Positions 44,228 to 52,750 of a DNA stretch of 64,000 nucleotides are shown piece by piece. Both the position numbers and the translations under genes were made by a program. The notes under the pieces are model-generated. The model saw nothing but the letters and a program-made list of their open reading frames with translations, made no database searches and was not told the DNA's origin. The stretch comes from Aureimonas sp. Leaf324. Lineage in GTDB: Bacteria > Pseudomonadota > Alphaproteobacteria > Rhizobiales > Rhizobiaceae. Location: positions 62,001 to 126,000 of the forward strand of contig NZ_LMOH01000029.1 in NCBI RefSeq assembly GCF_001423245.1. Direction: 5' to 3'. Every line of letters starts with the position of its first letter. The first letter of the stretch is position 1.

Positions 44228-44929
44228 TCAGGGCGCCCAGAAGACTTGCAAGGGTTCGTCGCGCGGCGCGCGCAGGACGGAGCGGACCGGCATGTCGGGC
44301 ACCGGACCGTCGGCCAGCGCCTTCGATAAGGTTTCGCGCTTCTCGTCGCCCTCGATGTGAAGCGCCAGGAACCGCGCCTCCAGAAGGAAGGGCAGCGCCA
44401 GCGTGATGCGCGGCTCGTCGGCCCCCGGTGCCTGGATGGCGACGACGCGGTGACCCGCCTGCGGGTCGATCGCTTGCGCCAGCCGGTCGGCGCCGGGAAA
44501 GAACGATGCGGTGTGGCCGTCGTTGCCCATGCCGAGGATCACGGCGTCGAACGGGCGGGGCAGGGCGGAAAGGCGCCGCGACACCTCGTCCTCGGCCTCG
44601 CGGGCGCTCGGCCCCTCCTCGAACAAGGGTTCGAGCCGCGCGCTCGCGGCGGGTCCCGTCAGGAGGTTCTCGCGCACGAGGCGCGTGTTGGAGCGATCGC
44701 TCGTCTCGGGCACCCAGCGCTCGTCGACGAGGCAGACGGTGACGCGCGACCAGTCGAGTTCGGCTTTCGCCAGCGTCCGGAAGAAGAGCTTCGGCGTCGA
44801 GCCGCCGGAGACCGCGAGCACCGCCTGGCCGCGCGTTGCGATACCTCCGCAAAGGACCGCGGCGACGCCGGTCGCCAGTGCCTCGGCCAGCGCCTCGCGC
44901 GTCGGATAGTGGTGCTCGCGTATCGTCAT
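44228..44929 (-). CDS. pgl: 6-phosphogluconolactonase
   Basis: A 233-residue cytoplasmic enzyme hydrolysing 6-phosphogluconolactone. VLAVSGGSTPKLFFRTLAK is the phosphate-binding loop region, VCLVDERWVPETSDRSNTRL the conserved centre and FDAVILGMGNDGHTASFFPG the substrate region. Length and motifs match the DevB/Pgl family. It starts 7 bp after zwf and ends 42 bp before edd, so the three are one operon. Confidence 0.95.
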   Translation of the reverse strand: MTIREHHYPTREALAEALATGVAAVLCGGIATRGQAVLAVSGGSTPKLFFRTLAKAELDWSRVTVCLVDERWVPETSDRSNTRLVRENLLTGPAASARLEPLFEEGPSAREAEDEVSRRLSALPRPFDAVILGMGNDGHTASFFPGADRLAQAIDPQAGHRVVAIQAPGADEPRITLALPFLLEARFLALHIEGDEKRETLSKALADGPVPDMPVRSVLRAPRDEPLQVFWAP

Positions 44930-44936
44930 CCCAGCC

Positions 44937-46415
44937 TCAATCGGGTTCGTGCCAAGTGCGCCCGTCGCGCTCGATCAGCGCGATCGAGGAGGAGGGGCCC
45001 CAGGTGCCGGACGTGTAGCCCTGCGGACGCACGGCCCGCGCGTCCCAGGCCTTGAGGATCGGGTCGACCCACTCCCAGGCCGCCTCGACCTCGTCGCGGC
45101 GCATGAACAGGGTCTGGTTGCCCCGGATCACATCCATCAGAAGACGCTCATACGCGTCCGGGTTCCGCACGTGGAAGCTCTCGGCGAAGCTCATGTCGAG
45201 CGGCACGTGGCGCAGGCGCATGCCGCCGGGGCCGGGATCCTTGATCATCAGCCACTGCTTCACGCCCTCGTCGGGCTGCAGGCGCATGACGAGCTGGTTC
45301 TGCTGCACGTGGCCGGCCGAGCCCTCGAAGATCGAGTGCGGGATCGGCCGGAAGGTGACGACGATCTCGCTCATGCGCTCCGACAGGCGCTTGCCGGTGC
45401 GGATGTAGAAGGGCACGCCGGCCCAGCGCCAGTTGTTGATCTCGGCCTTGATGGCGACGAAGGTCTCGGTGTCGCTCGTCGGCTCGCCGAGATCCTCGAG
45501 ATAGCCCTTCACCGCGCCGCCGTTGGAGGCGCCGGCCTTGTACTGGCCGCGCACGGTGAGGTGCTCGATGTTGCTCTCGTCGATGCGCTTCAGCGAGCGC
45601 AGGATCTTCAGCTTCTCGTCGCGCAGCGCGTCGGCGTCCATCGCGGACGGCGGCTCCAGCGCCACGAGGCAGACGAGCTGCAGGATGTGGTTCTGCACCA
45701 TGTCGCGCAGCGCGCCAGCCTTGTCGTAGTAGCCCGCGCGCCCCTCGAGGCCGACGCTCTCGGCCACCGTGATCTGGACGTGGTCGACATAGGCCGAGTT
45801 CCAGAGCGGCTCGTAGAGCATGTTGGCAAAGCGCAGAGCCATCAGGTTCTGCACCGTTTCCTTGCCGAGATAGTGGTCGATGCGGAAGACCTGGCTCTCG
45901 TCGAAGTGCTCGCCGATCAGGGCGTTCAGGGCCTTCGCCGAGGCGAGATCGCGCCCGACCGGCTTCTCGACGACGATGCGCGTCTTCTCGTGGGCCAAGC
46001 CGTGGCGCTTCACCGAGGACGCGAGGTCGCCGAAGAGGCTCGGGCTGACGGCGAGATAAAAGGCGCGGATGCGGTCCTGACCGGCCTCGTCGAGAAGGCT
46101 CTTCAGCTCGGCCCAGCCGGTCTCGCTCTTGGCGTCCACCTGCCGGTAGAAGAGGCGCGACAGGAAGCGCTCGACGGCCTCCTCCGTGCGATGGGCCTCG
46201 CCGACGAAGGCGTTCAGCGCCTCGCGGCCGAAGACGCGGTATTCCTCGTCGGAAAAGGGCGTGCGCGAAGCGCCGATGATGCGCGCGCCGGGCGGGATCT
46301 GGCCGTCGAGGTCCCGATGGTAGAGCGCTGGCAGGAGCTTGCGCTCGGCCAGGTCGCCGTTGCCGCCGAAAACGATGTAGTCGAAGCATTCGACAGGAAT
46401 GATCTGACTGGACAC
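44937..46415 (-). CDS. zwf: glucose-6-phosphate 1-dehydrogenase
   Basis: A 492-residue NADP-linked dehydrogenase feeding the pentose phosphate and Entner-Doudoroff routes. The NAD(P)-binding start is DYIVFGGNGDLAERKLLPAL, the active-site motif RIDHYLGKETVQN near residue 181 and the EKPVGRDLASAK lysine region precedes it. The start is GTG at 46415, supported by GGAGAAGG six bases upstream. A 14-bp palindrome 66 bp upstream may be its operator. Confidence 0.97.
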   Translation of the reverse strand: MSSQIIPVECFDYIVFGGNGDLAERKLLPALYHRDLDGQIPPGARIIGASRTPFSDEEYRVFGREALNAFVGEAHRTEEAVERFLSRLFYRQVDAKSETGWAELKSLLDEAGQDRIRAFYLAVSPSLFGDLASSVKRHGLAHEKTRIVVEKPVGRDLASAKALNALIGEHFDESQVFRIDHYLGKETVQNLMALRFANMLYEPLWNSAYVDHVQITVAESVGLEGRAGYYDKAGALRDMVQNHILQLVCLVALEPPSAMDADALRDEKLKILRSLKRIDESNIEHLTVRGQYKAGASNGGAVKGYLEDLGEPTSDTETFVAIKAEINNWRWAGVPFYIRTGKRLSERMSEIVVTFRPIPHSIFEGSAGHVQQNQLVMRLQPDEGVKQWLMIKDPGPGGMRLRHVPLDMSFAESFHVRNPDAYERLLMDVIRGNQTLFMRRDEVEAAWEWVDPILKAWDARAVRPQGYTSGTWGPSSSIALIERDGRTWHEPD

Positions 46416-46480
46416 GCGATGCCTTCTCCGTTCAGCGGGGAACCGGTTTATGGCCGATCCGATCCCGCAGCCGTGGATAA

Positions 46481-46494
46481 TTCAATCGATTGAA
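46481..46494. promoter_or_regulatory. 14-bp palindrome upstream of zwf
   Basis: The perfect palindrome TTCAATCGATTGAA stands 66 bp before the zwf start, overlapping a possible -35 (TTGAAT). This is where a repressor of the HexR/RpiR kind could act, though the sequence is not the known gammaproteobacterial HexR box. It is next to the bphP terminator. Confidence 0.5.
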
Positions 46495-46503
46495 AAAGGA
46501 AAG

Positions 46504-46539
46504 GTCGATCCGTGCGGGCCTCGGCCCGGACGGATCGAC
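46504..46539 (-). terminator. strong terminator of bphP
   Basis: GTCGATCCGT (46504-46513) pairs with ACGGATCGAC (46530-46539); inside, CGGGCC pairs with GGCCCG around a TC loop, giving 16 pairs with one G-G mismatch. On the minus strand CTTTCCTTTTTC follows. It lies 4 bp beyond the bphP stop. Confidence 0.9.
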
Positions 46540-46542
46540 GTA

Positions 46543-49131
46543 TCATGGCTTGTGGGGACGGCGCGCGGCCGCTCGCGCGATCGCGCTGATCAGGAGATCG
46601 CTGACGAACGGCTTCTTCACCGCGTCGGCACCGCGCGCTTCCTCGGGGAACTCGATCGCCTCGCCGTAGCCGGTGACGAACACGAAGGGGATGCCCCTGG
46701 CGTTGAGGTCGCGCACCAGCGGGAACGAGGTTTCCGAGCCGAGATTGACGTCGAGAAGCGCGACGTCGACCGGCCTCGTGTCGATCACCTTGCGCGCCTC
46801 GCCGACGCTGGCGGCGGTGAAGACTTCCGTCATCCCGTGTTCGGCCAGCAGCTGCTCGGCATCGAGCGAGATGATGAGGTTGTCCTCGACCACGAGGCCG
46901 CGAAGACCGGCGAGCGCCGCGACCGGCGCCGGCGAGGCATGGGCTTCGATGGGCGCCTGCGCGATCGGGGCGCCGACATCGCCAGCCAGATGGAAGACGT
47001 TGCCGGGCAGGGTGAAATGCGCACGCACGCCCGCCAGATGGTAGTCGATGCGCGCCTCGCCCGAGAGATCGTGCGGGATCGAGCGCTCGATGATCGTGGA
47101 GCCGAAGCCCCGGCGCGTCGGCGCGGTGACCGGCGGCCCGCCGCTCTCCGCCCATTCGATCCGGCAGGCGTCGTTGTCGTCGATGAACCAGTTCACCGCG
47201 ACGCTGCCGGACGAGTCGGACAGGGCGCCGTACTTCGCCGAGTTGGTCACGAGTTCGTGGAAGACCAGCGCCAGCGTCGAGAAGGTCACGGCCTCGACGA
47301 CGATCTCGGGCCCCGACATCAGGACGCGGCTCGCCTTCTCGCCGATATAGGCCGAGACCTCGGTGCGGATGATGTCGCTCAGCGTCACCGCGCCGGCGTC
47401 CGCGCTCGTGATCTGGTCGTGGGCGCGCGCCAGCGCCTGGATGCGCCCGCCGATGATCACGGCGAAGTCGTCGACGGTCGACGCGCCCGGCTTCGACTGC
47501 ACCACCAGCGCCCGGATCAGGCTGAGAATGTTGCGCACGCGGTGGTTCAGCTCGGCGATCAGGAGTTCCTGGCGCTGCGTGGCGAGCGTCTGCTGGCGCT
47601 GCGATTCCTCGTTGAAGCGCAGGAGCACCTCGAGGATCGAGACGCGCAGCCCCTCGGCGGCCTTGGTCTCGCTGACGGTCCAGGGCACGCTCTTGCCGTG
47701 GACGGTCTGCTTCCAGGCCTCGAAGCTCTTGCGCGGCGTCAGGCGCACGCCGTTCGGGCCGACCGTGCGCTCCTTGGTCTTCGGATCGCCCGCCCAGGTC
47801 ACCGTCTGGATGATCTCGCGGCGGAAGAACAGGAGATAGTCGCGCGGCGAGCGCGAGATCGGGATCGCGAGAACGCCGGATGCGCGTTCGATATAGTCGG
47901 CCGCCGGCGGGTGGACCGCCGACATCTCGTCGGTCGCGAAGATCCGGCCGGAGCCCGCGCGATTGAGAAAGCGCGCGAGATGGGCGATCTCTTCCGGCGT
48001 CGGGCAGTGGCCGTAGCACTGCGCTTCGCCCTTGACGTAGACCGCGAAGCCGTCGGCCGGGATGATCTCGCGCAGGTCGTCGGCGAACTCACCGATCGTG
48101 TCGAGCGTCGAGGACGCCGCGACGATGCGCGAGACGAAGCGGTCGTGCAGGACGCGGCCAGCTTCCTCGAGCTGGCGCTGCTCCTTGGCGAGGCGCCCCT
48201 CGATGATCAGCGACACCATCTGGCCGAACAATTCGGCCGCGGCGCGCACCTCCATCGCGAGATGTCGCGGCGCGTAGTTGTGGAGCGCGAAGAGACCCCA
48301 GAGCTGGCCGTCGATGACGATCGACACCGACATGGAGGCGGAAACGCCCATGTTGGTGAGGTATTCGATGTGGATCGGCGAGACCGAGCGCAGCACCGAG
48401 AGCGACAGGTCGAGCGCCTTGCCGTGCGGGTCGAACTCCGGGATCACCGGCACGGTCTCGGACTGGACGTCCGCGATGAGGCGCACCTGGTTGCGGATGT
48501 AGAGGGCGCGCGCCTGGGGCGGGATGTCGGTTGCCGGGTAGTTCAGGCCGAGAAACGAGCCGATGCCGGAGCGCGCGGCCTCCGCGATCACGGAACCCGC
48601 GCCTTCGCTGGCGAAGCGATAGAGCATCACGCGGTCGAAGCCTGTGATGCCGCGCAGCTGGCGCACGCTTTCCTTGTACAGGCCGTCGAGCCCCTGCGTC
48701 TTCTGGACCCGCGTGATCATGCTCTTGACGAGCGCGCCCGGGTTGGTCGACGGGCGCTCGGCCTGCGGCTCGGCCTCGATGATGATCGAGCCGCCGGACA
48801 CGTGGATCGCCACGTCGAAGCGCATGCCCGTGCCGAAGAGGTCGACGCCGACGATGCGCTCGGCGCCATTGTCGCCCGACAGGATCTGCAGGCGGCCGCG
48901 GATCGAGTGGAGCGCGCTTTCCGAGACGATGGTGAGAACGGACTCGCCGAGCAGGCTCTCGGGCTCGCGCCCGACGACGTCACCGATATTGGTCGAGACG
49001 CGTTCGATCAGCCAGTCGGTCGACACCGCCAGGAGATAGCCGAAGTTCTGGATCCGACCCAGGAACTGGATCGGCTCGCGCTCGCAATTGGTGATGTCGA
49101 CGTCGCCGAACGGCGGTGGCTGGATCGTCAA
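46543..49131 (-). CDS. bphP: bacteriophytochrome hybrid kinase: PAS-GAF-PHY-HWE kinase-receiver
   Basis: An 862-residue red/far-red light sensor. The start is taken as TTG 49131 inside the bphO stop (TTGA); no ATG or GTG fits. The biliverdin-attaching cysteine is C16 (TNCEREPI) ahead of the PAS domain. The GAF domain carries YPATDIPPQAR (D202), H254 (SPIHIEYL) and H284 (FALHNY). PHY has the tongue motif PRKSF (466-470). The HWE/HisKA_2 kinase has phospho-acceptor H530 (ELNHRVRN), FHELVTNSAKYGAL and EWAESGG (the WxE signature). A receiver domain ends the protein (LLDVNLGS, TGYGEA, KKPF). The fused receiver suggests internal phosphotransfer control. It probably acts on an unlinked response regulator. 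Confidence 0.94.
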   Translation of the reverse strand: MTIQPPPFGDVDITNCEREPIQFLGRIQNFGYLLAVSTDWLIERVSTNIGDVVGREPESLLGESVLTIVSESALHSIRGRLQILSGDNGAERIVGVDLFGTGMRFDVAIHVSGGSIIIEAEPQAERPSTNPGALVKSMITRVQKTQGLDGLYKESVRQLRGITGFDRVMLYRFASEGAGSVIAEAARSGIGSFLGLNYPATDIPPQARALYIRNQVRLIADVQSETVPVIPEFDPHGKALDLSLSVLRSVSPIHIEYLTNMGVSASMSVSIVIDGQLWGLFALHNYAPRHLAMEVRAAAELFGQMVSLIIEGRLAKEQRQLEEAGRVLHDRFVSRIVAASSTLDTIGEFADDLREIIPADGFAVYVKGEAQCYGHCPTPEEIAHLARFLNRAGSGRIFATDEMSAVHPPAADYIERASGVLAIPISRSPRDYLLFFRREIIQTVTWAGDPKTKERTVGPNGVRLTPRKSFEAWKQTVHGKSVPWTVSETKAAEGLRVSILEVLLRFNEESQRQQTLATQRQELLIAELNHRVRNILSLIRALVVQSKPGASTVDDFAVIIGGRIQALARAHDQITSADAGAVTLSDIIRTEVSAYIGEKASRVLMSGPEIVVEAVTFSTLALVFHELVTNSAKYGALSDSSGSVAVNWFIDDNDACRIEWAESGGPPVTAPTRRGFGSTIIERSIPHDLSGEARIDYHLAGVRAHFTLPGNVFHLAGDVGAPIAQAPIEAHASPAPVAALAGLRGLVVEDNLIISLDAEQLLAEHGMTEVFTAASVGEARKVIDTRPVDVALLDVNLGSETSFPLVRDLNARGIPFVFVTGYGEAIEFPEEARGADAVKKPFVSDLLISAIARAAARRPHKP

Positions 49132-49802
49132 GCGCGGGTCGTCCTCTCGTCGTCGTCCCCGCACAGCATGCGGAAGTAGCGGAACGTCGCGTCCGCCGCT
49201 GCCGTCGCCCGCCGCATGTCGTCCTCGCTCGCCGGCTCGGCCGCCATGCGATCGAGCAGCCGTGTGAACGGGCGCGCGTCGCTGGAAGCCTCCAGATAGT
49301 GAGTCGGCCACCGCGCGCCAGAAAGTCGTTCATCACGATTGATGGCGCGCAACATATATTTAGCGCCCAGACGCGAGCCTTCCAGCACGTAGGCGATGCC
49401 GAACGCCTCGAAGATATCGGGTCGCGGCAAAGGAAAAGGCGAGGCCGGGCGCGGCTCGATCCCGAGCGCCTGCGCATCGCGCTGCGCCGCGTCCAGGCGG
49501 TCGGCGTGGTCGCCGCCCGCGCCCGGACGCCCGAGCGGACTCCCGGCCAGCACCGGCTCGATCGCCTCGTGAGCCTCGCGGTTCATGGCGATGAAGCGCC
49601 GGTACTGCGCGCCGGAGGCATCGGCGAACATGTCGGAGAACGAAGCGTCGAGGGCTTCGTGCGCGTCACGCGTGTCCGTGCGCAGCCGATCCCGCAAGGA
49701 CGGTTCGGCGCGGGATGGGGCAGGGGTGGCGCTCAAATCGACGACTTCTGAGGGATCGGACAAAATGGAAACGCAGGCGTTCCTTTCGCCCTTTTCCGTC
49801 AT
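49128..49802 (-). CDS. bphO: biliverdin-producing heme oxygenase
   Basis: A 224-residue heme oxygenase of the BphO type that opens heme to biliverdin, the phytochrome chromophore. The proximal heme histidine lies in RLRTDTRDAHEALDASFS, and FGIAYVLEGSRLGAKYMLR is the distal-helix block (the G-x-x-x-G region). ATG 49802 overlaps the puuB stop by one base (TGATG). The stop overlaps the bphP TTG. Supply of chromophore and apoprotein is thus coupled. Confidence 0.93.
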   Translation of the reverse strand: MTEKGERNACVSILSDPSEVVDLSATPAPSRAEPSLRDRLRTDTRDAHEALDASFSDMFADASGAQYRRFIAMNREAHEAIEPVLAGSPLGRPGAGGDHADRLDAAQRDAQALGIEPRPASPFPLPRPDIFEAFGIAYVLEGSRLGAKYMLRAINRDERLSGARWPTHYLEASSDARPFTRLLDRMAAEPASEDDMRRATAAADATFRYFRMLCGDDDERTTRA

Positions 49803-51094
49803 CACAACCGATCGCGCAAGGCGTACCACGTCATGGCGAGAAACAGGAGCGGCGCCCGCAGCCAGGTGCCGCCGGGGAAGGCGGGAATGTCGAGATCCCG
49901 CAGTTCGGCGAGAGGGTCGCCGCGACCCGTCAGCCGGTCGGCGTAGAGCTTGCCCGTCCAGTGCGTCAGCATCACCCCGTGGCCCGAAAATCCCGCAACG
50001 ACGTCGAGACCGGGCTTGGCTTCCGCGACATAGGGCATGCGCGGCATGGTGACGGCGACCGAGCCGCCCCAGGCATGGGTGAAGCGCACGTCCGAGAGAT
50101 GCGGCCAGATCGAGACGACCTGTTTGCGGATCTGCCCGGCGATGTCGCCCGACGCCGAGGTGTAGGCCTCGCGCCCACCGAACAGGAGCCGCCCGTCGGC
50201 GCTCTTGCGGAAATAGCGCACCACGAAGCGGGAATCGTCCGCCGCCTCGTTGCCGGGCAGGACGCGGTCCGGCTCGGCCAGGGGCTCGCTCGCCGCGATG
50301 AACGAGCGGATCGGCATGACATGCGCGGCGCTTTCCGGCTCGAGCCGGCCACCATGGGCGTTGGTCGCGAGAAGCACGCGCGCGGCGGTGATCGTGCCAC
50401 GGGCCGTTCGCGCCTCCCAGAGCCCGCCTGCGGTGCGCGTCAGGCCCTCGATGCGCGTGTCCTCGCAGAGCCGCGCGCCGGCGCGGGCCGCCGCACGCCC
50501 GAGGCCGACGAGAAGCTTCATCGGATGGAGGTGCCCGGTGCCGATGTCGCGAAGGCCGGCATGGTAGGTGCCGGAGCCGAGGCGCGCGGCGGTCTCATCG
50601 CGGTCCATGAACCGGAGGTGCGGGTAGTCGTAGCGCTCGGCGAGGAGGTCGGCGTGCCGGCGGAACTCGTCGACGTAGCGCGTCCGGTGGGCGAGCGAGA
50701 TCTGGCCCGGTCGGAAGTCGGCGACGATGCCCTCGCGCATCATGGTTTCGTGCAGCCCGGCTTTCGCGTCCTCCGCCATCGCGAAAAGGCGGCGGGCCGT
50801 CTCCAGCCCGTATTTCTCTTCCATCTCCTCCGGCCACAGGCGCTGACCGGTGCCGAACTGGCCGCCGTTGCGCCCCGAAGCGCCGTCGCCGAGCCGGGCC
50901 GCCTCGCAGAGCACCACGTCGATGCCGGCGCGGGCGAGGTGGAGCGCGGCGGACAGGCCGGTGAAGCCGCCGCCGACGACGAGGACATCGGCGCGCGTCG
51001 AGCCGTCGAGCGCCGGATAGCGCGGGCGCTCGCCGACGGAGTCTTCGTACCAGGACCGGCCCGGCGAGATCGGGGATTGGTAGGGCTCAGACAT
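49802..51094 (-). CDS. puuB: gamma-glutamylputrescine oxidase-like FAD oxidoreductase
   Basis: A 430-residue DAO-type flavoenzyme. The FAD-binding start is DVLVVGGGFTGLSAALHLAR near residue 37, followed by GASGRNGGQFGTGQRLWPE, which is typical of the PuuB/OrdL group. FSGHGVMLTHWTGKLYADRL near the end contacts the flavin. PuuB oxidises gamma-glutamyl-putrescine to the aldehyde with release of ammonia or peroxide. It starts 8 bp inside the end of puuA, consistent with that role, and its stop overlaps the start of bphO. Confidence 0.9.
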   Translation of the reverse strand: MSEPYQSPISPGRSWYEDSVGERPRYPALDGSTRADVLVVGGGFTGLSAALHLARAGIDVVLCEAARLGDGASGRNGGQFGTGQRLWPEEMEEKYGLETARRLFAMAEDAKAGLHETMMREGIVADFRPGQISLAHRTRYVDEFRRHADLLAERYDYPHLRFMDRDETAARLGSGTYHAGLRDIGTGHLHPMKLLVGLGRAAARAGARLCEDTRIEGLTRTAGGLWEARTARGTITAARVLLATNAHGGRLEPESAAHVMPIRSFIAASEPLAEPDRVLPGNEAADDSRFVVRYFRKSADGRLLFGGREAYTSASGDIAGQIRKQVVSIWPHLSDVRFTHAWGGSVAVTMPRMPYVAEAKPGLDVVAGFSGHGVMLTHWTGKLYADRLTGRGDPLAELRDLDIPAFPGGTWLRAPLLFLAMTWYALRDRL

Positions 51095-52640
51095 TCAGGA
51101 GCAGGAACTCGCGCTCCCACGGGCTGATGACTTGCATGAAGGTCTCGTGCTCGCCGCGCTTGATGCCGGCATAGGTGCCGACGAATTCTTTCGACAGCAC
51201 CTCCTGGAACGCCTCCTCGGCCTCGAAGGCGGCGACCGCCTCGAGGAGGCCGCGCGGCAGCGAGATCACGCCGTCCTCGTTGACGGTGCGGTCGGTCGGC
51301 TGGTCCGGCTCCACCGCGTTGACCATGCCGAGCCAGCCGCAGGCGAGCGAAGCCGCGAGCGCGAGATAGGGGTTGGCGTCGGACGAGGGCAGGCGGTTCT
51401 CGACGCGCCGCGCGGCGGCGTCCGACGCCGGCACGCGGAAGGCCGTGGTGCGGTTGTCGAAGCCCCAGGCGTTGTTGGTCGGCGCCGACATGCCGTAGGT
51501 GAGGCGGCGATAGGAGTTGACGTAAGGCGCCATCATCACGAGCGCTGCCGGCACGTAGCGCTGCATGCCCCCGAGGAAGTGGTAGAACAGCGGCGACGGC
51601 GAGCCGTCTTCGCCTGAGAAGACGTTGCGCCCGGTCGCGAGATCCACCACCGACTGGTGGATGTGCATGGCCGAGCCGGGCTGGCCCTGGATGGGCTTGG
51701 CCATGAAGGTCGCGTAGATGTCGTGCTTCAGCGCCGCCTCGCGGATCGTGCGCTTGAACATGAAGACCTGGTCGGCCAGCTCCACCGGGTTGCCGTGCCG
51801 CAGGTTGATCTCGAGCTGCGCCGCGCCGTCCTCGTGGATCAGCGTGTCGATCTCGAGGCCCTGCCCGTCGGAGAAGTGGTAGATGTCGTCGATCAGCTCG
51901 TCGAACTCGTTGATGCCGCCGATCGAATAGGCCTGCCCGCCCTGAATCTGGCGCCCCGAGCGGCCGATCGGCGGCGTCAGCGGATAGTCGGGGTCGACGT
52001 TCTTGGAGACGAGATAGAACTCGATCTCGGGCGCCACGACCGGGCGCCAGCCGCGGTCCTCGTAGAGCTTCACGACGCGCTTGAGCACGTTGCGCGGGGT
52101 GTAACCGACCGCCTCGCCGGCCGTGTCCACGAGATCGCAGATCACCTGCGCCGTCGGGTCGGTTTCCCAGGGCACGGCCGACAGCGTCGAGAGGTCCGGC
52201 ACGAGCTTCAGGTCGCCGTCGTTCGGCGAGTAACGGAACGAGCCGGTCTCCTCCGGATACTCGCCCGAGATCGTGTGCATGAAGAGCGCGGAAGGCAGCG
52301 CCAGCGACGTGTTGCCGGTGAACTTCTTGGCCGGCATCATCTTGCCGCGCGCGACGCCCGCAAGGTCGGGCGTGATGCATTCGAGATCCTCGATCCCGCG
52401 CACGCGCAGCCATTCGGCGGCTTCCGCCATGGAGCGCACGCCGCGCCGGGAATCGAGGAAGCCGGAGCGGTCGGCGGCCGCGGCCGGCACCGTCTTGGCG
52501 ATCCGAGGCCGCTCGGCCGGCGCGGCGGACACCTTGCCGATCGTCCTCCCCTCCGGTGCACCGCGCCGCTTCGGCTTGTCGCGCTTGATCTTCGACAAGG
52601 CGCCGGCATCGTGCTTGGGCGGTCGGGTACGGTCCTGCAT
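51087..52640 (-). CDS. puuA: gamma-glutamylputrescine synthetase-like glutamine-synthetase-family protein
   Basis: A 517-residue GS-family ligase. After a basic, poorly conserved N-terminal stretch of about 60 residues come the GS beta-grasp domain and the catalytic domain with VAPEIEFYLVSKN, HEDGAAQLEINLRHGN, GSAMHIHQSVVD and SSDANPYLALAASLACG. ATG 52640 follows AGGA; ATG 52676 is possible. Context with puuB and a nearby pot importer supports glutamylation of putrescine rather than glutamine synthesis. GS-like proteins can act on other amines, so the exact substrate is inferred. Confidence 0.9.
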   Translation of the reverse strand: MQDRTRPPKHDAGALSKIKRDKPKRRGAPEGRTIGKVSAAPAERPRIAKTVPAAAADRSGFLDSRRGVRSMAEAAEWLRVRGIEDLECITPDLAGVARGKMMPAKKFTGNTSLALPSALFMHTISGEYPEETGSFRYSPNDGDLKLVPDLSTLSAVPWETDPTAQVICDLVDTAGEAVGYTPRNVLKRVVKLYEDRGWRPVVAPEIEFYLVSKNVDPDYPLTPPIGRSGRQIQGGQAYSIGGINEFDELIDDIYHFSDGQGLEIDTLIHEDGAAQLEINLRHGNPVELADQVFMFKRTIREAALKHDIYATFMAKPIQGQPGSAMHIHQSVVDLATGRNVFSGEDGSPSPLFYHFLGGMQRYVPAALVMMAPYVNSYRRLTYGMSAPTNNAWGFDNRTTAFRVPASDAAARRVENRLPSSDANPYLALAASLACGWLGMVNAVEPDQPTDRTVNEDGVISLPRGLLEAVAAFEAEEAFQEVLSKEFVGTYAGIKRGEHETFMQVISPWEREFLLLNV

Positions 52641-52699
52641 GCGGTCCTGCTGGCAAGGGGCAGATGAGGGAAGCATAGCCGGTTGCCGAGAAAGCCGAA

Positions 52700-52727
52700 A
52701 GCCTCCGGCGGCAGGGCGCCGGAGGCT
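52700..52727 (-). terminator. hairpin terminator between the aceA unit and puuA
   Basis: Perfect 11-bp stem: AGCCTCCGGCG (52700-52710) with CGCCGGAGGCT (52717-52727), loop of six. On the minus strand TTTCGGCTTTC follows. It ends the aceA transcript and insulates puuA. Confidence 0.8.
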
Positions 52728-52750
52728 CGTCTGGCCGACCGTGCGGCGTC

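Noticed and set aside
49131-49311. Longer bphP start upstream of 49131
   Set aside because: The extra residues are Arg/Gly-rich, overlap bphO out of frame and do not resemble phytochrome N-termini; the Cys in TNCEREPI lies at the expected distance from the TTG.
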